A DNA stretch of 35,424 nt from Roseivirga sp. UBA6061 (GTDB taxonomy: Bacteria > Bacteroidota > Bacteroidia > Cytophagales > Cyclobacteriaceae), in the NCBI GenBank assembly GCA_002427745.1, contig DIYF01000160.1:1-35424 (forward strand). The letters run 5' to 3'. Position 1 is the stretch's first letter. Each line of letters opens with the position of its first letter. Both the position numbers and the translations under genes were made by a program. Below the pieces are notes generated by a model. The model did no database searches. It had not been told where the DNA came from and saw nothing but the letters and a program-made list of their open reading frames with translations. Positions 1-8,952 of the stretch are shown here, one piece after another.

Positions 1-3000
1 CGGAGGGTTTTACCATTCCCTATAATGCTGAGAAGGTACACGGTATCTCTACCAAAAGAGCACTGGCAGAAGGGCACGATCTGGCCGAAGTGCTGGATAT
101 CTTCACCGCTGACCTTGAAAAAGCGGAAATCACCATTGGTCATAACATTGAGTTCGACAACAACATTGTCGGGGCGGAATATCTGCGAAAAGAAAAACCC
201 AATCATGTAGGAGCCAAAGAATCTCTGGACACCAAGGATGAATCGACTGACTTCTGTGCCATTCCCGGTGGTCGTGGTGGTAAATTCAAGTGGCCCACCC
301 TTACCGAGCTCCATCAAAAGCTCTTCGGGGTAGGCTTTGATGATGCGCACGATGCGGCCTATGATGTGGATGCAACAGCACGCTGCTTCTTCGGCCTGCT
401 GACCGAAGGGGTGGTCAAGCCTCGTGCCGGAGTATCGATCGGCAATATAGAATACGAAGCTCCGGAGCTGGAAGAAGCCAACTTTGCCCAGGCCGAAACA
501 CAGGCAGACACCGGAGGCCCCGGTAAGGCAGCCGCTGCTTCTGCAGAAGACCTGAAGGACGTTGACTTCACCCACCTGCACGTACACTCGCAGTTCTCTG
601 TACTTCAGGCAGTATCAGAGGTAAACGGCATGGTATCCGCTGCTAAAGATCAGGGAATGCCGGCCATTGCCCTGACCGATCACGGTAATATGATGGCCGC
701 CTTTCACTTTGTAAGGGCAGCACTGGCGGCAGAAATCAAACCCATTGTGGGCTGTGAGTTCAATGTATGCCGCGACAGAAATAACAAGAAGCAGCAGGAC
801 AACGGCTACCAGACCGTGCTCCTCGCCAAAAACAAGGCCGGTTACCATAACCTCGTCAAGCTGGCCTCTATCGCCTATACAGACGGTTTCTACTACGTAC
901 CCCGGGTCGATAAAAATGACATTGAAGAATTCAAAGGAGAGCTGATCTGTACTACGGGTGGTCTCTGGGGAGAAGTACCCTATCTTATCCTCAATGTGGG
1001 TGAGACACAAGCCGAAGAAGCCTTTCTCTGGTACAAAGAGCAGTTTGGTGATGACTTCTACGCAGAAATCAACCGCCATGGCATTCCCGAAGAAGATCAC
1101 GTAAACGAGATTCTGCTTGGCCTCTGTGAAAAACACAATGTCAAATACATTGCTTCGAACAATACCTACTACACCCGCAAAGAGCAGGCCGAAGCACACG
1201 ACATTTTACTCTGTGTAAAAGATGCCGAATCCGTAAACAAGCCTAAGAAATACATTGGCAAGCGAGGTCGTGAGTTCCGCTATGGCTTCCCGAACGATGA
1301 GTTCTATATCAAGTCTCCCGAGGAGATGAAGAAGCTCTTTGCTGATATTCCCGATGCCATCATCACCACCAACGAGATTGTCGATAAAATTGAGGCCTAT
1401 CAGCTCGCCAGGGATGTACTCTTGCCCAAGTTCGATATCCCGGAAGAATTTCAGGACCCTGAAGATGATGTAGATGGTGGTAAACGCGGTGAGAATAACT
1501 ACCTGCGACACCTGACCTATGAAGGAGCCAAAAGACGCTATGGTGAAATCACAGAGGAGATCAGAGAAAGGCTGGACTTCGAACTTCAGACCATTGAGAA
1601 TACAGGATATCCCGGTTACTTCCTGATCGTTCAGGACTTCACCAACAAAGCCACTGAGCTTGACGTTTCCGTAGGCCCGGGAAGGGGCTCTGCAGCCGGT
1701 TCCGCAGTGGCCTATTGTATCAACATTACCAATGTTGATCCCATCAAGTATGATCTCCTGTTTGAGCGTTTCCTCAATCCTGACCGTGTATCACTTCCCG
1801 ATATTGATATCGACTTTGATGATGAGGGAAGACAACGCGTTATCGACTATGTAATCGATAAATATGGAAAAAACCAGGTAGCCCAGATCATTACCTATGG
1901 TACCATGGCTGCCAAATCCTCTATTCGCGATACGGCCAGGGTGCTCGAACTGCCCTTACCCGATGCAGACCGCATTGCCAAGCTGGTACCCGATATCAAA
2001 CTTGCCAAGCTCTTCAGCATGGAAGAGCGCGATCTGAAAGCCAAGCTGCGATCAGAGCAGATTCCACTGGCCGATGAGCTGAAACAGCTCTCCAGAGGTT
2101 CGGACCTGACAGCACAGACCATCAACCAGGCCCGGGTATTGGAAGGCTCTGTAAGAAACACCGGTATACATGCCTGTGGGGTGATCATTACCCCGGATGA
2201 CATTACCAAGTTTGCCCCGGTGGCGGTAGCCAAGGACTCAGACATGTGGTGTACCCAATTTGATAACTCAGTGGTAGAAGACGCAGGGCTCCTGAAAATG
2301 GACTTCCTGGGTCTGAAAACCCTGACACTGATCAAAGATGCGGTGCGCAATGTCAAGGAACGCCATGATATTGATCTCATTCCCGATGATTTTCCATTGG
2401 ATGATGAGAAGACCTATGAGCTTTTCCAGCGTGGTGAAACGGTAGGTATCTTCCAGTACGAATCTGCCGGTATGCAGAAGTACATGAAAGAGCTCAAACC
2501 CACTGAGTTTGCCGACCTTATTGCTATGAACGCCCTGTATCGACCCGGGCCACTGGAATACATTCCTTCCTTTATCCGCAGAAAGCACGGTGATGAACCC
2601 ATCACCTATGACCTGGCAGATATGGAAGAATATCTGGCGGAGACCTATGGTATTACGGTATACCAGGAGCAGGTAATGCTCCTGTCGCAAAAGCTGGCCA
2701 ACTTCAGTAAGGGTGAGGCCGATGTACTGCGTAAGGCCATGGGTAAGAAAAAGCGGGATGTACTCGATAAGATGAAGCCCAAGTTTGTCGGCCAGGCCAT
2801 GGAAAAAGGCCATGCTGAAGACAAGCTGGAGAAGATCTGGCGAGACTGGGAAGCCTTCGCTTCCTATGCCTTCAACAAGTCTCACTCCACCTGCTATGCC
2901 TATGTTGCCTTCCAGACAGCCTACCTCAAAGCGCACTACCCTGCTGAGTACATGGCATCAGTACTGAGTAACAACATGAACGACATCAAGCAGGTAACCT

Positions 3001-4136
3001 TCTTTATGGAAGAGTGCCAGCGCATGGGCATTTCAGTGCTCGGACCGGACGTAAACGAATCTAACTACAAGTTTACCGTAAATGCCAAAGGGGAAATCCG
3101 TTTCGGTATGGGGGCTATCAAAGGTGTGGGAGAGGCCGCTATTGAAAACATCATCGAAGAACGCAAAGAGGAAGGCCCCTACCCTAACATCTTCGAGTTT
3201 GCAGAAAGGGTAAACCTGAGGGCCGTCAATAAAAAGAACTTTGAATCGCTGGCCATGGCCGGTGGCTTCGACTGCTTTGAAACCTATCATCGCAGACAGT
3301 ACCTGTGGGCTCCCGAGCAGGAGCAGACACTAATCGAAAAAGTGATCCGCTATGCCAACGCCATGCAGGCAGAAAAAGACGCTGCCCAGGTATCCCTGTT
3401 CGGAGGCGACAGTGGTGTGGAAACACCCTTGCCTACGGTAGCCAATTGTGAGCCTTTCTCAGAAATGGAAAAGCTTAAGATTGAAAAAGATGTGGTAGGT
3501 TTCTATATCAGTGGTCACCCGCTGGATCAGTTTGAAATTGAGCTGACCAGCTTCTGCAAACCTATCAGTGATATCAACAAATTCCCTAACCAAGACATTG
3601 CCATTGGCGGCATCGTCAACGGAGTGAGAAACGGACAGACCAAGACAGGTAAACCTTTCTGTATAGTACATATAGAAGATTACAACGGTGGTGTTGAGCT
3701 CTTCCTGATGGGTGAAAAGTACATGGACCATGCCCAATACCTGCGTGTAGGCGAGTTCCTGTACATCCAGGGCAATGTGGGCATCAACTGGCGAAAGCAA
3801 AAAGAACTGCGTGAAAACCCGGGCATGAATGTGAGCCCTGAAGACTGGGAACTCAGCCCCATGGCCATTTCGCTGCTGAGTGAGCTGAGGGAAAAACGAG
3901 GCAAAGGCATCAGACTCAGGCTGGACGCCCGCATGGTAGATCAGGAAATGATTGAAAAGCTGGTAGCCCTTACGCGCGAGAATGAAGGAGAAACCGATCT
4001 GAGGGTGCATATTTTTGATAAACACGAAAACCTCAGTGTTGAATTATTTTCGCGAACCGTCAAAGTAAAGCCAACAAATGAGTTAATAAATGGTTTGAAA
4101 GAGATGGGCGAATCAGCCAACCTGATTACCGCCTAA
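1..4136 (+). CDS. dnaE: DNA polymerase III alpha subunit with N-terminal DnaQ-like exonuclease domain (5' partial)
   Basis: Replicative DNA polymerase catalytic subunit. The frame is open from base 3, so the true start lies upstream; 1377 codons are visible. Numbering from base 3, the order is: end of a DEDDh 3'-5' exonuclease (HNIEFD about 47-52, HDAAYD about 116-121; the first DxE motif lies outside the window); an Ala/Glu-rich linker; a PHP domain starting HLHVHS at 191; the polymerase palm with PGRGSAAGS and PDIDIDFD (catalytic Asp about 600 and 602); GIHACGVII; NALYRPGPLEYIP; then helix-hairpin-helix and OB-fold regions. Three visible features suggest proofreading in cis by the exonuclease domain. 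It is present, the PHP metal motif usually written ATNDAHY reads ASNNTYY (386-390), and the PHP site is therefore probably inactive. The stop at 4134-4136 precedes a thioredoxin promoter. Family assignment is very secure; proofreading division is inference. Confidence 0.96.
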   Translation, partial: EGFTIPYNAEKVHGISTKRALAEGHDLAEVLDIFTADLEKAEITIGHNIEFDNNIVGAEYLRKEKPNHVGAKESLDTKDESTDFCAIPGGRGGKFKWPTLTELHQKLFGVGFDDAHDAAYDVDATARCFFGLLTEGVVKPRAGVSIGNIEYEAPELEEANFAQAETQADTGGPGKAAAASAEDLKDVDFTHLHVHSQFSVLQAVSEVNGMVSAAKDQGMPAIALTDHGNMMAAFHFVRAALAAEIKPIVGCEFNVCRDRNNKKQQDNGYQTVLLAKNKAGYHNLVKLASIAYTDGFYYVPRVDKNDIEEFKGELICTTGGLWGEVPYLILNVGETQAEEAFLWYKEQFGDDFYAEINRHGIPEEDHVNEILLGLCEKHNVKYIASNNTYYTRKEQAEAHDILLCVKDAESVNKPKKYIGKRGREFRYGFPNDEFYIKSPEEMKKLFADIPDAIITTNEIVDKIEAYQLARDVLLPKFDIPEEFQDPEDDVDGGKRGENNYLRHLTYEGAKRRYGEITEEIRERLDFELQTIENTGYPGYFLIVQDFTNKATELDVSVGPGRGSAAGSAVAYCINITNVDPIKYDLLFERFLNPDRVSLPDIDIDFDDEGRQRVIDYVIDKYGKNQVAQIITYGTMAAKSSIRDTARVLELPLPDADRIAKLVPDIKLAKLFSMEERDLKAKLRSEQIPLADELKQLSRGSDLTAQTINQARVLEGSVRNTGIHACGVIITPDDITKFAPVAVAKDSDMWCTQFDNSVVEDAGLLKMDFLGLKTLTLIKDAVRNVKERHDIDLIPDDFPLDDEKTYELFQRGETVGIFQYESAGMQKYMKELKPTEFADLIAMNALYRPGPLEYIPSFIRRKHGDEPITYDLADMEEYLAETYGITVYQEQVMLLSQKLANFSKGEADVLRKAMGKKKRDVLDKMKPKFVGQAMEKGHAEDKLEKIWRDWEAFASYAFNKSHSTCYAYVAFQTAYLKAHYPAEYMASVLSNNMNDIKQVTFFMEECQRMGISVLGPDVNESNYKFTVNAKGEIRFGMGAIKGVGEAAIENIIEERKEEGPYPNIFEFAERVNLRAVNKKNFESLAMAGGFDCFETYHRRQYLWAPEQEQTLIEKVIRYANAMQAEKDAAQVSLFGGDSGVETPLPTVANCEPFSEMEKLKIEKDVVGFYISGHPLDQFEIELTSFCKPISDINKFPNQDIAIGGIVNGVRNGQTKTGKPFCIVHIEDYNGGVELFLMGEKYMDHAQYLRVGEFLYIQGNVGINWRKQKELRENPGMNVSPEDWELSPMAISLLSELREKRGKGIRLRLDARMVDQEMIEKLVALTRENEGETDLRVHIFDKHENLSVELFSRTVKVKPTNELINGLKEMGESANLITA

Positions 4137-4167
4137 AAGCAGGTATCTGACAAATTTTCAAGTAGTT

Positions 4168-4198
4168 ATTTAGTCACGGAACTTTTTAGCTACTTTTG
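4168..4198 (+). promoter_or_regulatory. Bacteroidota-type promoter of thioredoxin
   Basis: TACTTTTG at 4191-4198 is a perfect match to the Bacteroidota -7 element TAnnTTTG. A weak TTT (4169-4171) sits about 19 bp upstream where the -33 TTTG/TTG element is expected. It lies between dnaE and trxA and leaves a leader of roughly 45 nt. It is a motif match only. Confidence 0.55.
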
Positions 4199-4250
4199 AT
4201 GTCATGTCTCTGAAAAAGGAACAGAACAAGAAATATAAATTAAAAATATA

Positions 4251-4583
4251 ATGGCAAACGCAATTGAATTAACTGCAGACAACTTCGAGGAAGTTGTGTT
4301 GAAATCAGACAAACCGGTATTAGTAGATTTTTGGGCAGAGTGGTGTGGTCCGTGTAGAATGGTTGGACCTGTAGTAGAAGAAATCGCTGGTGAGTACGCT
4401 GATTCAGCAGTAGTAGGTAAATTGGATGTGGATGCCAACCAGGCACTTTCTATTGAGTACGGTATTCGTTCAATCCCTGCTTTGTTATTCTTCAAAGATG
4501 GTAAAGTGGTAGACAGCCAGATCGGTGCAGTACCAAAAGGAGTTTTGGTTAACAAGCTCGAAGCTCAAATGACTGAGGCCTAA
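4251..4583 (+). CDS. trxA: Thioredoxin
   Basis: Small cytoplasmic protein-disulfide reductase, 110 aa, the usual thioredoxin length. The redox motif WCGPC sits at 31-35 (Cys32, Cys35), preceded by VDFWAE. The cis-proline that shapes the active site is in SIPALLFF (Pro76), and the C-terminal GAVPKGVL matches the family's conserved glycine region. No signal peptide is present, so it should act in the cytoplasm and be reduced by thioredoxin reductase; no reductase gene is in the window. The ATG follows an A/T-rich leader without a clear Shine-Dalgarno, normal for this phylum. It has its own promoter and a strong terminator, so it is probably a single-gene transcription unit. Its codon use is more A/T-rich than in dnaE, as expected for a highly expressed gene. 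Confidence 0.96.
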   Translation: MANAIELTADNFEEVVLKSDKPVLVDFWAEWCGPCRMVGPVVEEIAGEYADSAVVGKLDVDANQALSIEYGIRSIPALLFFKDGKVVDSQIGAVPKGVLVNKLEAQMTEA

Positions 4584-4622
4584 GCCAAAGACTAAGATTT
4601 AGATTAGTATTAATTCAGATAT

Positions 4623-4657
4623 AAAGCCCTGATTCTATAGCAGAATCAGGGCTTTTT
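4623..4657 (+). terminator. Rho-independent terminator after trxA
   Basis: A perfect 14-bp stem (4623-4636 with 4642-4655), a 5-nt loop (ATAGC) and a terminal run of five T (4653-4657). The A-rich left arm means it could work in both directions, but the neighbouring genes are both on the plus strand. Confidence 0.9.
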
Positions 4658-4796
4658 CATGAGGTACTCTCAGAAAGCCGGTATCCCCCTCGCCCCCCGG
4701 TCTTTTACATGATAAATAACCTGTACACCGTGACGAACTCACCTAACCCGATTTTGTCCGTCACGTTAATAAGTACGATCTCCTTCAGACTCCGCA

Positions 4797-5771
4797 ATGC
4801 GCACTACGCCCTTTCAGAGACTCATCCTACCCGTACTGTCAGGAGCCTTGTATTGGCTTACGGGCTGTGCGCACTCCCCTTCCGAGCCCCGGATTACCAG
4901 GACTTCATTTGAAAAGACGCTTATTCCGGAAGGAATTGCCGTCAGTGATGGCAGGCTCTACCTGAGCAGCTTATCAGAACGTAAAGTGGCCATGGCTCAC
5001 CTGGACGGTTCACAGGCCCGGGACCTTAGCCAAAGTGGTGAACACGGTTTTGCCATGGGGCTGGGCATGGAGACTTACCGGGATCTAATCTATGTGCTGA
5101 GCAGTAACAGCACCACCAGTCCCCATGAATCACAACTCTTTGTCTTTAACAAACACACGGGAGCTCTCCACTACACCCGGCAACCTGATAATCAGGGACA
5201 CTTCTTTAATGACCTGGCCATCAGTATCAGCGGTGAACTGTTCATCACCGATTCGGACAATAAAACCCTCTATTACAAAGAAAATGAAGATGCTGATATC
5301 CTCCCCTTCCTTACATCAGACGCTATTCAATACACCAATGGCATTGCTATCTCTGATGATAACAAACTCCTCTACCTGGCCACTTTCCAAAATGGCATCC
5401 AGATAGTAGACAAAGAATCGCGTCAAATCATCGGTACTGCTACACAGGACAGTACCATCAGTACTTTTTGTATTGACGGCATGAAGTTTTACAAAAACAG
5501 CCTGATTGGTATCCAAAATGGCTGGCAGGACAAATCGAAGCACCGGGTAATGCGCTATTTTCTTAATCAACAAGGCACTCAGATTACACATGCGCAGGTA
5601 CTCATCGAAGCCAACGAATACTTCGATATTCCCACAACACTGGACATTGACCATGATACACTTTACTTCATTGCCAACTCCCAGCTTGACAATTTTGACG
5701 AACCCACTCAGCAGATTAAGACACCTGCAGACCTCAGACCCTACTACCTCATCACACTAAAGCTGGATTGA
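4797..5771 (+). CDS. Lipoprotein with SMP-30/gluconolactonase-like beta-propeller
   Basis: 324 aa. The N-terminus has a hydrophobic signal segment ending in a lipobox (LTGC, Cys24), so this is probably a lipoprotein. The rest reads as repeated propeller blades: IPEGIAVSDGRLYLSS, FFNDLAISISGELFITDS and YTNGIAISDDNKLLYLAT follow the SMP-30/strictosidine-synthase pattern, in which an N-D or N-G motif starts each strand. Proteins of this fold include lactonases and sugar-acid hydrolases that bind a divalent metal, but many copies are uncharacterised and the substrate cannot be read here. The ATG at 4797 is the best start because it places the signal sequence first. There is no clear promoter box upstream. 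It appears monocistronic. The fold is fairly sure; the enzymatic role is open. Confidence 0.75.
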   Translation: MRTTPFQRLILPVLSGALYWLTGCAHSPSEPRITRTSFEKTLIPEGIAVSDGRLYLSSLSERKVAMAHLDGSQARDLSQSGEHGFAMGLGMETYRDLIYVLSSNSTTSPHESQLFVFNKHTGALHYTRQPDNQGHFFNDLAISISGELFITDSDNKTLYYKENEDADILPFLTSDAIQYTNGIAISDDNKLLYLATFQNGIQIVDKESRQIIGTATQDSTISTFCIDGMKFYKNSLIGIQNGWQDKSKHRVMRYFLNQQGTQITHAQVLIEANEYFDIPTTLDIDHDTLYFIANSQLDNFDEPTQQIKTPADLRPYYLITLKLD

Positions 5772-5939
5772 TTAAACTCCTGTGTTAAAATACTTCTGAG
5801 AATTTCTCTTCCTTTTCTCCACCCATTACAAGACCAAAAGCAGCCAATCTCCAGGAAATCCCGTACTGTCTCAACACAGAGGGTTATCGATTATTCGAGA
5901 ATGATTATTAACTTCGGTTAGCCTCTGGCGCTCAACCAA

Positions 5940-7706
5940 TTGAATGTGATTAAAGAACAGGTAACCCGTATTACGGTAGGTGTACAGGCCTTCGACAACC
6001 TATCGGAGAAAACCGGTTTCGACCACTTTGTACGTGGGTTCACTGATGACCTTATTACAGACCTCTCCCGCTTCGGAAGTCTCAGCATCAGACGAAAAAC
6101 AGATGATGCTTCTCAGGCTGACCGCTCCGACTACCTGATCCGGGGTAGCTTCCGCACCTATGCTGATAAAGTTCGCATCACCGTGCAGTTGGTGCGAAAT
6201 GAGGATGGCAGTGTAATCTTTGCCGACAGACACGATGAAGACTTTGATGCCCTTTTTCATATCCAGGATGACATCACGCAACAAATCGTTAATACCATAC
6301 AACAGCAGATCAATAAAAACCTTGTCGCCAATTCCCACCGCAAACCACAGACAAAGGTTGCTGCTTATGATTACCTGTTAAAGGGTATGGAAGAGCTGAA
6401 AAAGGGCACAGTTGAAAGTGACCTCAAAGCCAGGGAGCACTTTAACGAAGCACTGAAAATTGACGAGCACTATGCCAGGGCCTATACCGGATTGTCGCTC
6501 AGCTACTTCAACGAGTGGAGCTGTCAGCTTTGGAACAGATGGGAAGTAAGTAAAACAGGCGCCAAAGAATTCGCTCAAAAGGCCATTGAAAGAGATGAAA
6601 GTGAATATGAGGCACATGCGGTGATGGGCAGGGTCTATCTCTATGATGGCGAGTACGAGAAAGCAGAGCATTGTCTGCGCAGATCCATGCACCTGAACCC
6701 CAACGATGCCGATAATCTCGTTTACCTGGCCTCTTGCTTTTGCTATCTGGGGCTGGCCCGGGAAGCAGAAGAAATTTATCGGAAGGCTCTGCTTATCAAT
6801 CCTTACAAGCCAGACTGGTACTATTCATACGGCACACTGATTTATCTCGAGCTGGGTGATTATGAAAAAAGTGCCACCATGGGCGAGCTTCTCAAACTGG
6901 ACGGTTCATGGATCGACTTCCCGGCTTACATGGCAGCAGCCTACTACTACCTGGGGAAGACGGAGAAAATGGCCCGGGCATGGGAAATGTACCTCAGACT
7001 GTTCAGAAACAAAATTGCCCATACCCAGGATGCCTCCGAAGAAGAAGCCATTCACTGGTTTATGAATGTCAACCCGTACAGAGGTGAAACCAACCTGCAG
7101 GGCTTCTGGGACTACCTCAAAAAAGAAAATGGCCTAAGCATAGACCTGGTGGCGAAAGACAGGGATTATATCACCCCTCCTGCAAATAGTTTCAAACAGG
7201 AAGGCGATCTCTGGCAGGTGTGCTATGCAGGCAGTTCGGTCACCTTGCGGGATGCCAAAGGCCTCAACAATATCGCCACCCTGCTGTCGCAACCTGATCA
7301 GGAAATACATTGTGCCGATCTGATGGGAACAGCCCTGATACACGAATCCGGTACTGAGGTAATCGACAGTCAGGCCAGAAAGAACTATGAGCAAAAGATC
7401 ATAGACCTGAGAGAAGAGCTCGCAGAAGCTGAGGACATGAACAACCTGGAGCTGGCTTCCAGACTCAGTGAAGAATACGAAACATTGGTAGCGCACTTGT
7501 CTAAGTCTCTCGGACTGGCCGGAGAAACCAGAAAAACGGGGTCATCTGTAGAAAAAGCGCGGTCAGCCGTAACACTGAGAATAAAGAGCACCATTAAGAA
7601 AATAGAGAGTGTTCACCCCGATCTCGCCAGACACTTCTCCAGCGCCATAAAAACCGGCACCTTCTGCAGCTACAAGCCGGAAAAAGAAATCGACTGGCTG
7701 GTTTAA
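5940..7706 (+). CDS. TolB-like/TPR protein with an actinobacterial-type C-terminal regulatory domain; non-ATG start
   Basis: 588 aa, function unknown. Residues about 10-125 match the TolB-like domain found in TPR-containing adenylate cyclases and regulators (FVRGFTDDLITDLSRFG, YLIRGSFR, LFHIQDDITQQIV). TPR-like helical repeats follow at about 140-350 (for example ALLINPYKPDWYYSYGTL). From about 420 a different domain begins: VTLRDAKGLNNIATLLSQP, an acidic helical hairpin, then a conserved tail ending IKTGTFCSYKPE. I know this tail from actinobacterial and proteobacterial ATPase or LuxR-type regulators; its first part resembles a winged helix. No cyclase, kinase or ATPase domain is present. 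There is no in-frame ATG before the TolB domain: an in-frame TAG stands at 5919-5921, so the start must be CTG 5925, TTG 5940 or GTG 5946. No membrane segment is evident, so a cytoplasmic place is likely. Confidence 0.7.
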   Translation: MNVIKEQVTRITVGVQAFDNLSEKTGFDHFVRGFTDDLITDLSRFGSLSIRRKTDDASQADRSDYLIRGSFRTYADKVRITVQLVRNEDGSVIFADRHDEDFDALFHIQDDITQQIVNTIQQQINKNLVANSHRKPQTKVAAYDYLLKGMEELKKGTVESDLKAREHFNEALKIDEHYARAYTGLSLSYFNEWSCQLWNRWEVSKTGAKEFAQKAIERDESEYEAHAVMGRVYLYDGEYEKAEHCLRRSMHLNPNDADNLVYLASCFCYLGLAREAEEIYRKALLINPYKPDWYYSYGTLIYLELGDYEKSATMGELLKLDGSWIDFPAYMAAAYYYLGKTEKMARAWEMYLRLFRNKIAHTQDASEEEAIHWFMNVNPYRGETNLQGFWDYLKKENGLSIDLVAKDRDYITPPANSFKQEGDLWQVCYAGSSVTLRDAKGLNNIATLLSQPDQEIHCADLMGTALIHESGTEVIDSQARKNYEQKIIDLREELAEAEDMNNLELASRLSEEYETLVAHLSKSLGLAGETRKTGSSVEKARSAVTLRIKSTIKKIESVHPDLARHFSSAIKTGTFCSYKPEKEIDWLV

Positions 7707-7776
7707 GCTCTTACCCCTCTGATTCCTCTGAGCAACAAATTCCCCGGAAACCAGTCCCCTTCTTACCATAAGCCCC

Positions 7777-7996
7777 CAATACCCATTACTCACTACCCAT
7801 TACTCACTACCAATCACTCAATACCGATTACCGATTACTGATCCCTGATCACCGATTACTGATTACTGATTACCAATTACTGATTACTCAATACCAATGA
7901 CCATTGACCAATCTCCCAATGACCATTGACCATTGACCAATCCCCCAATGACTATTAACCAATCCCCCAATGACTATTGACCATTGACCAATTACC
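7777..7996. repeat. Degenerate 7-bp tandem repeat array (31 units)
   Basis: The stretch divides exactly into 28 heptamers and 3 octamers (220 bp). Units follow the pattern NATTACY/NATGACC, for example GATTACT, GATTACC, CATTACT, ATTGACC; the octamers are AATCTCCC and AATCCCCC. Three blocks are visible: a 14-bp alternation of CATTACT and CACTACC, a GATTACT/GATTACC block, and a block with 22-29-bp higher-order units each starting with an octamer. The surrounding gene-free region (7707-8091) is otherwise C-rich and shows no gene. Two more units occur at 33404-33417. Confidence 0.9.
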
Positions 7997-8091
7997 CCCT
8001 GCCCCCCTCCTCAACACATTCCTTACACTGTAAGGTCAAAGCTTACGCCTTAGAGTTTGAAACAAAACAGTAAGTAAAAACTCAAATAGTA

Positions 8092-8874
8092 ATGCCAACA
8101 CCATTAGAAATCATCATGGACCCGCTTTCATTAATCGTGATCGGGATCTATGCCGCACTTTTTCTCTGGGAATCACTTTTTCCGGGACGTAAACTTCCCA
8201 AAATGAAGTTTTGGGTATTCAGAGGCATCTTCGCCTTTATGTTCTATTTCTTTCTGGCCAGCTACCTGCCCCTGCTCTGGGATAACTATCTGGCCAGCTA
8301 TCAGTTGTTTGATCTGTCCGGGATCAATCCTGTACTGGCAGGGATTGCGGGCGTATTCCTTTACCAGTTCGGAGTATATGTCTGGCACAGAGCCATGCAC
8401 AAAAACGATGGACTCTGGAGAGTTTTCCACCAGATGCATCACAGTGCCGAGCGAATCGATATTCCCAGTGCCTTCTACTTCAGTCCTTTGGATATGATTG
8501 GCTGGACCTTTCTGAGCAGCCTGTGCTTCGCCCTCATCATGGGACTTTCAGCTCAGTCGACTACCATCGTGTTACTCACCCTGAACTTTATCGGTATGTT
8601 TCAACATGCCAATATCAAAACACCACAGTGGCTGGGGTATATTATTCAGCGTCCGGAAAGTCACAGCCTGCATCATGCCCGTGGAGTACATGCACACAAC
8701 TATTCGGATTTACCCCTTTTCGATATCCTCTTCGGTACTTTCAAAAACCCGAAAGATTTTATGCCGGAAGCCGGGTTTTACGATGGCGCTTCTTCACAGG
8801 TACTGGACATGCTCATGTTCAAAGACCTGAATGCAGAAGAAGAGAGCAATGAGCTAAAAGTTACCACAAAATAA
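8092..8874 (+). CDS. Sterol desaturase / fatty acid hydroxylase family membrane protein
   Basis: 260 aa integral membrane di-iron enzyme family. Several hydrophobic segments surround the histidine clusters that bind two irons: HRAMH (99-103), HQMHH (113-117), QHANI (His172) and HSLHH (191-195). This matches the HX3H...HX2HH...HX2HH arrangement of the superfamily (C-5 sterol desaturase, carotene hydroxylase, alkylglycerol monooxygenase), which hydroxylates or desaturates lipids using O2. Residue spacing and length are normal for bacterial members. The substrate is not readable from sequence. ATG 8092 is used; Met9 (ATG 8116) is possible, as the first eight residues add nothing to the first membrane segment. 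A near-consensus box (TAGAGTTTG, 8051-8059, spacer one base too long) lies upstream. It is followed by a strong hairpin and appears to be transcribed alone. Confidence 0.9.
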   Translation: MPTPLEIIMDPLSLIVIGIYAALFLWESLFPGRKLPKMKFWVFRGIFAFMFYFFLASYLPLLWDNYLASYQLFDLSGINPVLAGIAGVFLYQFGVYVWHRAMHKNDGLWRVFHQMHHSAERIDIPSAFYFSPLDMIGWTFLSSLCFALIMGLSAQSTTIVLLTLNFIGMFQHANIKTPQWLGYIIQRPESHSLHHARGVHAHNYSDLPLFDILFGTFKNPKDFMPEAGFYDGASSQVLDMLMFKDLNAEEESNELKVTTK

Positions 8875-8881
8875 TCTTTAA

Positions 8882-8924
8882 TTACGTTAACGGTCTTCTC
8901 GTTTCATGAAGACCGTTAACGTAA
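8882..8924. terminator. 17-bp perfect hairpin after the desaturase-family gene
   Basis: Arms 8882-8898 (TTACGTTAACGGTCTTC) and 8908-8924 are exact reverse complements with a 9-nt loop. It begins 7 bp after the stop codon. There is no T-run on either side, so it is either a weakly canonical terminator or an mRNA 3'-end stabiliser. Confidence 0.65.
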
Positions 8925-8952
8925 ACAATCTATCTAAATAGAGATTTCTCTC

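Noticed and set aside
615..2936. Long minus-strand open frames (up to 222 codons) inside dnaE
   Set aside because: They lie antisense to a certain gene, show no family motifs, and come from the codon pattern of the plus strand.
7840..7860. TGAT-N5-ATCA in the heptamer array as an FNR-like site
   Set aside because: The spacer is one base too long, and such words arise inevitably from the GATTACT/GATCACC repeats.
7777..7996. Possible CRISPR array
   Set aside because: The period is 7 bp without spacers, and no cas genes are nearby.
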